A stretch of 64,000 bases of DNA from Marinobacter salinisoli (GTDB taxonomy: Bacteria; Pseudomonadota; Gammaproteobacteria; Pseudomonadales; Oleiphilaceae): contig NZ_CP071247.1 in the NCBI RefSeq assembly GCF_017301335.1, forward strand, positions 1,736,001 through 1,800,000. Direction: 5' to 3'. Numbering within the stretch: position 1 is the first letter of the stretch; every line of letters begins with the position of its first letter. Shown piece by piece: positions 40,857 through 48,837 of the stretch. Below the pieces are notes generated by a model. It was not told where the DNA came from, ran no database searches, and saw nothing but the letters and a program-made list of their open reading frames with translations. The position numbers and the translations under genes were made by a program.

Positions 40857-41713
40857 GTGATCAACCGGCACCCAGAGTGCTTGTTTTTGATTCCGGTGTT
40901 GGAGGCCTCAGTGTCGCGTCCTGCATTGTGGAGGAGCTGCCGGGCATCGAGCTGGTGTATCTCGCTGACAACCTCGGCTTCCCTTATGGTGACAAGCCAG
41001 AATCGGTGGTGGTGGAACGGTGCCTGAGCCTGATTGCCGCAGTACTTGAGACAGTACCCTGTGATGTGATCGTTGTGGCCTGCAATACCGCCAGTACCGT
41101 TGTTTTACCGCACCTTCGGGCCATGACTGATGTGCCGGTCGTGGGCGTGGTGCCAGCGATCAAGCCGGCTGCGGCCAAGACCGAGAACGGACGTATTGGT
41201 GTGCTCGCAACGCCAGCCACCATTCGGCGCCCTTATCTGGACAGTCTGGTGAACGAGTTCGCGGCCCATTGTCAGGTTGAGCGTATTGGCCACTCCGGAC
41301 TCGTGCGCTGGGCCGAAGACCTGGTTCGCGGTGTCCCGGTACCGATGGAGGCGCTGGCCGCCTCGGTCGCCGGCTTCCGGCGAGTCGATGTCGATACCGT
41401 AGTGCTGGGATGCACCCACTACCCGCTGCTTGGCGCGGCGCTTCGTGAAGTGTTACCGGGTGTGCACCACTGGGTGGATTCCGGTCAGGCCATCGCTCGA
41501 CGTGTAGCTTACTGGCTGACCGAGCTGGGAGGCATTGAGCGGGCATTGGCGCCAGAGCAGGGAATCCCGTGGCCGGTGCGCTGTGCGCTGTTCTCCGGCC
41601 CGGCCCCCGAGGGTGTGGCGGGTTTCATGGCTGGGCTTGGCTTGCCAGCCCGCAGTATTCTGGCGAACTGGCCGAGCCGGGACGGTCGGGTCAGATCAGT
41701 CGGGTTAGCTTGA
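40853..41713 (+). CDS. murI: Glutamate racemase
   Basis: 286 residues from GTG 40853 with AAGGAG at good spacing; the longer frame lies inside nudC. MurI supplies D-glutamate for peptidoglycan. The N-terminal VLVFDSGVGGLSV, the first catalytic Cys in VVACNTASTVVLPHL and the second in VLGCTHYPLLGAAL are present, as is YLADNLGFPYGDK. It overlaps nudC by four bases at the start and the convergent DUF2156 gene by 23 bases at the end. Confidence 0.94.
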   Translation: MSDQPAPRVLVFDSGVGGLSVASCIVEELPGIELVYLADNLGFPYGDKPESVVVERCLSLIAAVLETVPCDVIVVACNTASTVVLPHLRAMTDVPVVGVVPAIKPAAAKTENGRIGVLATPATIRRPYLDSLVNEFAAHCQVERIGHSGLVRWAEDLVRGVPVPMEALAASVAGFRRVDVDTVVLGCTHYPLLGAALREVLPGVHHWVDSGQAIARRVAYWLTELGGIERALAPEQGIPWPVRCALFSGPAPEGVAGFMAGLGLPARSILANWPSRDGRVRSVGLA

Positions 41714-42698
41714 ACATGGCAAGAAACTCAAGCGCCGGTATGGCCCGCTTGTGACAGCAATAGGTTTTGAACTGCTCGCCACGGAAGCGTGACTTGGTGA
41801 ACTCAAGGCCCTTGAAGTTGTAAAGGAAGTTCCCTTTCTCATACACCAGATGCTCGAGCTTCTTAAGCATCCGGCTTTCCTGGTGTTCGATGGCCCGATC
41901 GAGAGACATGGGGATCAGCCCCAAGTCAATGAAGGGAACGCCCTCCGCTTTGAACACCTCCATCGCGCGCAGCATGAGGGTGTAGAAAATACCCTGTTTG
42001 AAATCTGCATTGGCCCGGGAGATGTTGGGCACGTAACTGATGATCTCGTTGTTCAGGTAAATCGGGTCAAAATAGATGAAGCCAACGGCCTTGCCGTCCT
42101 CGTAGGCGTAAAAGTGCCGCTCGTTTTCCCGGTAATCCATTTCCATCGGTCGGATCAGGAAGCGAATTTCGTTGCTCTTGCACTTGCGGGTGCGAATCCA
42201 GGCTTCGGAAATTTCCCGGGTGTGGTCGTCGCTGAAGCGTTCCTTGACGGTAATGTTCTTCTTCTTGGCCTGGTTCAGTGCGGTGCGCAGAATCTGTTTC
42301 TTCTTGCCGCTCAGGGACCATTTGCGAAGGTCGATACGGGACTCGCAGCCGAACTGGGTGCCGTAGAGGCCAAAACGCAGGTGAAGGACGTCTACAACAG
42401 CCTTTGACACCTGGATGTACGAGGCGTTCGGGAACCGGTTGTGAAACTGTTCCAGAATGACCGCGAACTGGTCCGGAGCACACACCGGGTCAGACAGCAC
42501 GAACGTTCCTCCCCATTTGCGCATGTAAGCGATGTACCCGACTCCGGGCATGTCGAAATACTGCATGCCCGGCTGGAGGGTGGAAAAAGCCTGGGAGTGT
42601 ACCCCGTATTTTTTCAGGTAATTTACCCGCTCAGCAAAGGTGAAAGAGCCGCTGGCCAGTGATTGGAGCCCATCCAGGGCAAGAGTCTGATCCGACAT
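41691..42698 (-). CDS. DUF2156 (GNAT-like acyl/aminoacyl transferase) protein
   Basis: 335 residues from ATG 42698, chosen for its GGGAAG Shine-Dalgarno; the frame is open 70 codons further. The fold resembles the C-terminal soluble domain of lysylphosphatidylglycerol synthetase (MprF): QYFDMPGVGYIAYMRKWGG, then VLSDPVCAPDQF, and VGFIYFDPIYLNNEIISYVP, which is a GNAT-style beta-bulge region. There are no membrane helices, so it is not a complete MprF flippase; substrate and acceptor are unknown. It lies 38 bases after the methyltransferase gene on the same strand, likely one operon. Its end runs 23 bases antisense into murI. Confidence 0.78.
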   Translation of the reverse strand: MSDQTLALDGLQSLASGSFTFAERVNYLKKYGVHSQAFSTLQPGMQYFDMPGVGYIAYMRKWGGTFVLSDPVCAPDQFAVILEQFHNRFPNASYIQVSKAVVDVLHLRFGLYGTQFGCESRIDLRKWSLSGKKKQILRTALNQAKKKNITVKERFSDDHTREISEAWIRTRKCKSNEIRFLIRPMEMDYRENERHFYAYEDGKAVGFIYFDPIYLNNEIISYVPNISRANADFKQGIFYTLMLRAMEVFKAEGVPFIDLGLIPMSLDRAIEHQESRMLKKLEHLVYEKGNFLYNFKGLEFTKSRFRGEQFKTYCCHKRAIPALEFLAMFKLTRLI

Positions 42699-42736
42699 GG
42701 GTCTGCTTCCCGATGTTTGTTCGTAGGGTGGCCAGC

Positions 42737-43390
42737 TCAGGCCTGCTTCCGACCGAGGATGGACCAGTAGCAGTCCATGTTGAGCAGCTTGAAGTGTTTC
42801 TTCTCGGTCACTTGCAGACCCAGGCGCTGCATGTGCTCGGGGTAGTTGTAGATTTTGTGGAAGGCGTTGTTGGCAAAGACCCAGAAAATAAACACCGCGA
42901 AATACCAATACATTTTCTTGAACAGGCGGGCGAGAGGATTGCCACTGGGATAACAGAAGTCCCCGACCACCACGCGTGCTTCCGGTTTGCCAAGACGAAT
43001 CAGGTGTTCGAGTACTCGCAGCATCATGTCCTCGTCGAACACATTGAGGAAGAAGTTGGCAATGACCATGTCGTATTGCTCGAATTCCTCGACTTTCATG
43101 ATGTCGCTGTGGATGCGACGAATCTTCAGCAGCGGGGCTTCCTTCTGCTGGGCGGCAGCGAATTTGCGGAGCATGGTTTCGGACAGGTCGACGACCGTCA
43201 CATCCGCGCCCAGCTCGGCGGCGCGGATTGCATCACGACCATGACCGACACCGGCAAACAGAATTCGATCGCCGGGTTTCACCGTTTCCACATCCAGCAT
43301 CGCCGTCTTGCATCGATGGATATTTTTGCCGCTGTAGAGGTTGCTCAGAAAATCGTATGCCGGTCCGATGTACTTGTATTTATCGCGCAT
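42737..43390 (-). CDS. Class I SAM-dependent methyltransferase, substrate unknown
   Basis: 217 residues. Motif I (RILFAGVGHGRDAIRAAELG) and the acidic end of strand 2 (VTVVDLSETMLRKF) are clear; motif II-like YDMVIANFFLNVFDE follows. Residues about 140-170 hold a hydrophobic insertion (LFKKMYWYFAVFIFWVFANN) that may associate with the membrane, suggesting a lipid or quinone-like substrate (inference). It leads the two-gene unit with the DUF2156 gene. Upstream are about 236 bases without a gene. Confidence 0.8.
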   Translation of the reverse strand: MRDKYKYIGPAYDFLSNLYSGKNIHRCKTAMLDVETVKPGDRILFAGVGHGRDAIRAAELGADVTVVDLSETMLRKFAAAQQKEAPLLKIRRIHSDIMKVEEFEQYDMVIANFFLNVFDEDMMLRVLEHLIRLGKPEARVVVGDFCYPSGNPLARLFKKMYWYFAVFIFWVFANNAFHKIYNYPEHMQRLGLQVTEKKHFKLLNMDCYWSILGRKQA

Positions 43391-43626
43391 GATGACTGCT
43401 GCCTGTTCTTGTTTCTCGGGTTGTTGTCACCGTTTCTTGTCATTGTTGGCCTGACAGCTGTATCGGTTTCGGTGATCAACGCCTGGTACATTCGAGCTTA
43501 GAGAACAGGGTGGCTGAAAGATGTGCAGGAATCCGCATTTCGGTATACAAACGGTAACGCAAAAACAAGCTTTGCAAACCTTATCAATATTCTGAAACTG
43601 AGTGTTCGACAATCGATAAAGGATAA

Positions 43627-45801
43627 CTAGATGGCTTCGGCGCGAGTTCGTGTGTCGCCAAGGGAGCGGGTAATTTTCGCGGGTGGTCTGGCAGGGCCAT
43701 AGTAAAAACCCTGGACCTGATGGCAGCCAAGACGACGCAAGTAGGAAAGCTGTTCCCCGGTTTCCACGCCTTCGGCAATGATCTCAAGTTTCAGACCATG
43801 TGCCATGGCAACGATGGCGTTGACGATACAGGCGCCGTCCTCTCCGCTGCGGATCGCTTTAACGAAGGATTGGTCCACCTTGAGGGTGTGGATCGGAAGT
43901 TTGTGCAGATAGTTCAGCGATGAATAGCCGGTGCCAAAATCATCAATAGCAATGCGAATGCCCGTTGCGGCCAGTTCCCGGAGCTTTTCACTGATCTGAT
44001 CGAGATCGCTCATGATGGCGTTTTCGGTAATCTCGATTTCCAGGTTTCTGGTCGGGAAGTCATGAGTTTTCACCTTTTCAAGCAGGGTCTCGACGAACCT
44101 GGGGTGCTCAACCTGCACCGGCGACAAATTGACTGCCAGGCGCAAATCCGGGTGTCCGCCGCGGATCCATCGGCCGGCGTCCTGAAAGGCCTGATCCAGT
44201 ACCCGCTCACTGAGCTGACTGATGAGCCGAGTTTCCTCTGCCAGTGGCAGGAATTCGCCCGGGTAAAGCAGGCCGCGTTTCGGATGCTGCCAGCGTACCA
44301 GCGCTTCAAAGCCAACGATTTGATTGCTTTTTGAGCAGACCTGGGGTTGGTAAAACACCTTCAATTCATTCCGCTTCAGTGCCAGCCGGAGATCCCGTTC
44401 CATCTGCAGACGGCTGGTGGCATCGATGCTCATGTCGGCTTTGTAAAAACGGTAGCCGTCTTTTCCGGACGCTTTGACGTGGTACATGGCAATGTCCGCA
44501 CTCTGGATCAGCTGGGCGATACTCGACCCCACATCGGGGTATATTGAGATGCCAATGCTGATGCCAACAAATACTTCATGGTCGCCCAGTTGGAATGGTG
44601 CCCGCATGGCGTCAATGAGTTTTCTGGCGATTCCCCGGACGTCTTCCTCGTCATGAATCGACGGTAGTAGCAGGGTGAACTCGTCGCCACCAAACCGGGA
44701 CAGCGTGTCGCCCTTGCGCAAGCACTGCTCCAGTCGGTGGGCAACCGCCTGCAATAGGCGGTCGCCCATGCCGTGACCAAGTGTGTCGTTGATCACCTTG
44801 AACCGGTCAAGGTCGAGGAACATCACAGCCAGTCGGGTTCCGTCCCGCCGGGCGTGGGTAATGGCGAGGTCGAGTCGATCCTGGAACAGCGTGCGGTTTG
44901 GCAGCCGGGTCAGTAAATCGTGGTAGGCCTGATAATTGATGAATTCGGCGGCCTCCTTGCGTTCGGTTACGTCGCGGGCGGTTCCGTAATAGCGTGCACT
45001 CTTGCTGCTCAGATTGGTCTGGGCGTCGTCGGCGTGTGGCCAGCTTTGTGGATCGATGGGGAAGGCGGTCACTTCAAAATGCCGCGTAGCGCGGCGGCCG
45101 CCGCGGGCTTTTAGCCGTAGCTCAAGAGTTTTCGGGTTATCGGCTGAGATATGGGGATCCGCGAGGGAGTATTTGTCCCAGGCGAAGTCCCGGTCGTCGA
45201 TGAGGTGACGAAAATGCTCGCCGCAGAGTTCGCTCGGGTCGTAGCCCAGTAGCCCCTCAACCTTTCGGTTGATAAAGCAGAATCGCCCATCGGCATCGAG
45301 CATGAACACGATGTCTGGGGAGTTGTTAACTATATAGCGGTGCAGGGCCTCGGACTTTTCCAGCCGTTGCTGAATTTGTTCGTGGGCGCGCAGTAATGAA
45401 CGTTTTTTGAGCACTCGAGCGACGGTCGTGAGTAATTCGTCCGGGTCGTAGGGCTTACGGAGGTAATCCAAGGCGCCGTGTCGCAGCGCCCGGCTGACGG
45501 CGCTGAACGAGCTTTCGCCGCTGACAACGACAACGCCGCAATCAGGCTGAACCCTGGCAATGTGCGCCATGGTGTCGAAACCGTCGATCTCGGGCATCCT
45601 GAGGTCCAGCAGGGCTAAATCAAAGGCCTGCTTCAACACGAGGTCGCAGGCCTCTTTGCCGCCCTGTGCTTCGGTAACCTGGTAGCCTGCCTCGCGCAGG
45701 AGGTGGGCCAGCATGTTCAGCAGCCTGGGTTCGTCGTCGGCCAGCAGAATGTGTGCCGTCAGTTGACCGCTGAGTTGCTCGGCAGTGAAGTCAGATGCCA
45801 T
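43627..45801 (-). CDS. Receiver-PAS-GGDEF-EAL response regulator
   Basis: 724 residues. The receiver has the acidic pair LLADDEPRLL, phospho-Asp66 (LALLDLRMPEIDGF), Ser in VVSGES and Lys in LRKPYDP. A PAS domain (about 145-285), GGDEF (SRFGGDEFTLLLPS) and EAL follow: EALVRWQHPKRGL, NLSPVQVEHP, LEIEITENAIM, IDDFGTGYSSL, AEGVETGEQL. Both GGDEF and EAL keep their catalytic residues, so it may make or break c-di-GMP depending on phosphorylation. Its start overlaps the end of the upstream HDOD-kinase gene by 43 bases; that kinase is the likely partner (inference). Confidence 0.92.
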   Translation of the reverse strand: MASDFTAEQLSGQLTAHILLADDEPRLLNMLAHLLREAGYQVTEAQGGKEACDLVLKQAFDLALLDLRMPEIDGFDTMAHIARVQPDCGVVVVSGESSFSAVSRALRHGALDYLRKPYDPDELLTTVARVLKKRSLLRAHEQIQQRLEKSEALHRYIVNNSPDIVFMLDADGRFCFINRKVEGLLGYDPSELCGEHFRHLIDDRDFAWDKYSLADPHISADNPKTLELRLKARGGRRATRHFEVTAFPIDPQSWPHADDAQTNLSSKSARYYGTARDVTERKEAAEFINYQAYHDLLTRLPNRTLFQDRLDLAITHARRDGTRLAVMFLDLDRFKVINDTLGHGMGDRLLQAVAHRLEQCLRKGDTLSRFGGDEFTLLLPSIHDEEDVRGIARKLIDAMRAPFQLGDHEVFVGISIGISIYPDVGSSIAQLIQSADIAMYHVKASGKDGYRFYKADMSIDATSRLQMERDLRLALKRNELKVFYQPQVCSKSNQIVGFEALVRWQHPKRGLLYPGEFLPLAEETRLISQLSERVLDQAFQDAGRWIRGGHPDLRLAVNLSPVQVEHPRFVETLLEKVKTHDFPTRNLEIEITENAIMSDLDQISEKLRELAATGIRIAIDDFGTGYSSLNYLHKLPIHTLKVDQSFVKAIRSGEDGACIVNAIVAMAHGLKLEIIAEGVETGEQLSYLRRLGCHQVQGFYYGPARPPAKITRSLGDTRTRAEAI

Positions 45802-47795
45802 TGGGCTGTTTCCGTTGTTTTTGCATCATCAGTAATGGGTTTTTCGCGGCTTATCGTTGGCAGCAGGATCCGGAAGGACGTGCCCTCCAGACCCGTGCGA
45901 CACGCAATGATGCCCTCCATGTCATCAATGACGTTTTTCACGATACTCAGGCCCAATCCGCTGTGGCCTTCTCCTTTTGTGCTTTGCACGGGCTTGAACA
46001 ACGTTTCTCGAACGTCAATCGGGATGCCTAGGCCTGTATCTGAAATCTCCAGCTCCACCCAGGTGCGGTGGTCATGCCAAACCGGGGACGCTGTTCGGAT
46101 CTCAACTTTGCCGCCTTCCTCCGGCAAGCTTTCGGCCGCGTTACGAACCAGATTGATCACCACCTGTCTTATGGCCGACGCGTCTGCGGAGAGGTGGGCC
46201 GGGTATTCGCAGAGGTGAACCTGGAGTTGGTGCTTGGTATTGGCGAACAGGGTGTCGTCCAGAATTCGTGCCACACTTCTGAGTTCGCTGTTTAGTTCGA
46301 TCTCGACGGTTTCGTGAGGGTACTCTTCCGCGCGGCCCAACTGGTCCAGAAGCTGTCCGGCCCGATGGAGTTCTTCTTTGATGACGGCCAGGTTCTCACG
46401 AACACTATCGGTTTGGACCTGGCGACCCAGTTGGTGCAAGTACTGGCGAACAATCGTCAGGGGGTTGTTAATTTCATGCACCTGTTTGCGGATCTGGTCT
46501 CTGACAAGTTCGGCAGCGAAGGGCATGCCTTGGCCGCTGTTGCCAGGCTGTTCATTGAGCGCTGTTGCGAGCAGGCTGGTGAACAGTGTTGCCAGCTCTG
46601 ATGTGTCATCCGGGGTCTGATTATCGGTGCCCAGGATGTAGACCGCTACGCAACCACTGTTTGTGAGCAGCGGAATGGCAACCAAAGACGGGGTCCGAAG
46701 TATGGCAAGGATCTGTCGGTCCAGAACCGTGAGTGCACGATCATGAAGCTGGGCCAGGCCTCCGGTATTGCAGGCTTCTGTTAGCACGCTGCCACCGGGC
46801 TTGCTGGACACCGAAAGCGCGGGAAGCGCACCGATTGTGCCGGCCAGCAATTCAAGGGTCTCGTTGCGATGGGTAAAACACAGGGCGGGGCGGCCGGTCA
46901 CCATGGCCAGGCTCTGGACTGTATCGGACAGAATCTCGTCCATGGTGCTATTCAGGTCCGACAGGCGGAGAACCTGGTTGGCCATGCTCTCGCGCAGCAC
47001 GGTTGCCTGCAGTTGTCGAGCGGTCTCATCGCCGTGATAGTCGCCATCGAGTGTGATGCCAAACCGGGTTGCGGCGGTGGCGACCTCATGCGCAATGCGA
47101 CGGTTCAGCTCCCTGACCAGTTCCTCGGTAAGCCCAAAAACGGTTGACGCCGCTTTGATGCCGGCGGCATCCGATAAAGCCAGCCGGGTGGCTACGCTGA
47201 TCAGTTTGACCAGATGTCCGGCATCCCTGAGTTCGTCCGGTAATGCCTGCTGGTAACGCATGGCATCGGCCGGGACGACGCCCAGTCCCCAGTCTGTTGT
47301 CAGCTTGGCAGCGATCGTGGCCAGGTTGTTGAAGTAGTATTGCTTGCCCTCGGGCGTGGGGGTCTTGATGGCGAGCAGTTCGCCCACGTTGTGCAGCATG
47401 CCCAGAACAAAGGCCAGGTCGGGTTCCTGGTATTGGGTCAGGGTCGCGAGGGCGCGGGCAGTCAGCGCGGTGCTCAGCGAATGCCGCCAGAAATCCCTGA
47501 GTTGGAGCCACTCTTCACGCCCCAGTTGCAGGGGTAGTTGCTGCAGCGCGGCGGTCAGAACAAGGTTGCGGAACCGTCGACTACCCAGGCGTGCCAGAGC
47601 CTGCTCGATCGAGGTAATGCTTGCAGGCGGTTGGCTGGAGGCGTTGGCCAGGGAAAGTATGCGGGCCACCAACCCAGTGTCCATACACACCAGTTCGCTG
47701 ATCGAGCGTTGACTGTCGTTCTGGCGACAGGCTTCCAGTACACGCAGAATGATCTCAGGAAGACTCGGTAACTGAAGATCTGGAGCTAGATCCAT
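45759..47795 (-). CDS. HDOD-GAF-like sensor histidine kinase
   Basis: 678 residues, no membrane segment. The N-terminal HDOD domain (about 5-215: LPSLPEIILRVLEAC, VCMDTGLVARILSLANAS, LGSRRFRNLVLTAALQ) is followed by a GAF-like region (about 280-420) and a kinase core: HisKA with VHEINNPLTIVRQYLHQLG (about 450), and HATPase with N box (QVVINLVRNAAESLPEEGG), G1 (EISDTGLGIPI) and G2 (GHSGLGLSIVKNVI). HDOD fused to a histidine kinase is uncommon. The input could be a cytoplasmic ligand bound by GAF or HDOD. It overlaps the GGDEF-EAL regulator by 43 bases, implying a two-component pair that controls c-di-GMP. Confidence 0.88.
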   Translation of the reverse strand: MDLAPDLQLPSLPEIILRVLEACRQNDSQRSISELVCMDTGLVARILSLANASSQPPASITSIEQALARLGSRRFRNLVLTAALQQLPLQLGREEWLQLRDFWRHSLSTALTARALATLTQYQEPDLAFVLGMLHNVGELLAIKTPTPEGKQYYFNNLATIAAKLTTDWGLGVVPADAMRYQQALPDELRDAGHLVKLISVATRLALSDAAGIKAASTVFGLTEELVRELNRRIAHEVATAATRFGITLDGDYHGDETARQLQATVLRESMANQVLRLSDLNSTMDEILSDTVQSLAMVTGRPALCFTHRNETLELLAGTIGALPALSVSSKPGGSVLTEACNTGGLAQLHDRALTVLDRQILAILRTPSLVAIPLLTNSGCVAVYILGTDNQTPDDTSELATLFTSLLATALNEQPGNSGQGMPFAAELVRDQIRKQVHEINNPLTIVRQYLHQLGRQVQTDSVRENLAVIKEELHRAGQLLDQLGRAEEYPHETVEIELNSELRSVARILDDTLFANTKHQLQVHLCEYPAHLSADASAIRQVVINLVRNAAESLPEEGGKVEIRTASPVWHDHRTWVELEISDTGLGIPIDVRETLFKPVQSTKGEGHSGLGLSIVKNVIDDMEGIIACRTGLEGTSFRILLPTISREKPITDDAKTTETAQWHLTSLPSNSAVN

Positions 47796-47887
47796 ACGCT
47801 TGCCTGCCGCTGTATTTCAGAGATTTTGAGAAGCAGTTAATGCTTAACGGATTGTTTACTTTTGTAACGAGGCTCGAGCTTAGACAA

Positions 47888-47903
47888 TAATCGATGTCGA
47901 TTA
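47888..47903. promoter_or_regulatory. 16-bp palindrome between the divergent kinase and orphan genes
   Basis: TAATCGA-TG-TCGATTA is a perfect inverted repeat with 7-bp arms and a 2-base spacer. It lies in the 216-base gap between the HDOD-kinase gene (minus) and the orphan gene at 48012 (plus). It looks like an operator for a dimeric regulator; the regulator is unknown. Confidence 0.4.
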
Positions 47904-48011
47904 AACCGCACAGAGCGCATTTCCGGCCCCGTCTTGTCGGACTTGTGAAACGCGTTGAATTTTGGAGGCATGTAAGCCACCGCTTTGCTGAATGGATGCA
48001 GGGAGTTTGAA

Positions 48012-48608
48012 ATGACAGGGAATCAGTCGCGGGCATCGTCGGCCCACCGGTCGCATGGCACTGCTGACGCCGAAAGCCGGAACACAGATACATCGAGTCA
48101 GCCCTCGGCGCGTCCGGGAGATCGTTGTATGACCGCCGTCCGGGAGCTGGAAACGGTGCTCCCCACTATCGCGAGCAACAGCATGCTGCGTTATGAGGCA
48201 TTCACCCGGTTGCTTGCACTGCTCGGGAGCATGCCTGACGGAGACACTGTTGAAATCATTCAGACAGGGCTGGGCGAGCTCCAATGGGAGCAGTTGCTAC
48301 CCGAGGACCGGGAACGCTTTGCTGACCACCTGCGGCATCTGGCGGATCAGGTTTCGCCCCTGCCGGTCGATCCGCCCCCTCCGGTCATTGCAGGCCTGAA
48401 GCCGGATGCGCCCGAGCAGTCTGCCTCTCACGGGCAGGTTTCCGCGCCCGAATACACCCGCCAGATACCGCCTGCCGATGAGGCTTACGACCAGCAGCGC
48501 TTCGGAGAGCAGTCGCGCCTCGTTGAGGCGTTGAAGGAGACGCCCGCCGATATGTCCTTGCAGCGATTGCTGGACTCCCTGATGCACGGCTCGGGCGATC
48601 GGTCTTAG
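48012..48608 (+). CDS. Unknown soluble protein
   Basis: 198 residues from ATG 48012 (GGGAG upstream). Not recognised. The N-terminal 40 residues are Ser/Thr/Arg-rich and probably disordered. A helical block follows (TAVRELETVLPTIASNSMLR, YEAFTRLLALLGSMPDGDTV). Then comes a Pro-rich linker (VDPPPPVIAGLKPDAPEQ) and a final helical part (SRLVEALKETPADMSLQRLL). No signal peptide, membrane helix or catalytic motif was seen. It is divergent from the HDOD-kinase/GGDEF-EAL pair and upstream of the fatty acyl reductase, so it could belong to that signalling system, but nothing shows this directly. Confidence 0.65.
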   Translation: MTGNQSRASSAHRSHGTADAESRNTDTSSQPSARPGDRCMTAVRELETVLPTIASNSMLRYEAFTRLLALLGSMPDGDTVEIIQTGLGELQWEQLLPEDRERFADHLRHLADQVSPLPVDPPPPVIAGLKPDAPEQSASHGQVSAPEYTRQIPPADEAYDQQRFGEQSRLVEALKETPADMSLQRLLDSLMHGSGDRS

Positions 48609-48654
48609 CACGCGAAGGCCAAAAGTCTTTGCCTTTTGCAATTCTCATCGGGCA

Positions 48655-48670
48655 GTTACGGTCCCGTAAC
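48655..48670. promoter_or_regulatory. 16-bp palindrome upstream of the fatty acyl reductase
   Basis: GTTACGG-TC-CCGTAAC is a perfect inverted repeat (7-bp arms, 2-base spacer) about 170 bases ahead of the reductase start. It is probably an operator. It is followed by a direct repeat CTGTCAC (48679-48685 and 48690-48696, period 11) and a further 10-bp palindrome TGTGTACACA (48758-48767). Confidence 0.45.
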
Positions 48671-48837
48671 TATGCTCACTGTCACCTTGCTGTCACGATG
48701 GTTGTGCAATTATTGATCGAAAAGGTGTGATCGTGGCCCGCATTATGCAAAGGCATCTGTGTACACATTTTACGCCGACTTAGGGCCACAGGAAGTAAGT
48801 GGCCGATGTTTGAAAAGTTATGAGAAGGAGTTCGCCC

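Noticed and set aside
43416..43501. Plus-strand stretch encoding a short hydrophobic peptide (FLFLGLLSPFLVIVGLTAV) in the gap upstream of the methyltransferase
   Set aside because: It is the tail of a long shadow frame, with no good start or Shine-Dalgarno; a micro-protein is possible but unsupported.
42659..43501. Plus-strand 280-codon frame opposite the methyltransferase
   Set aside because: The opposite strand carries clear SAM-binding motifs; this frame has none.
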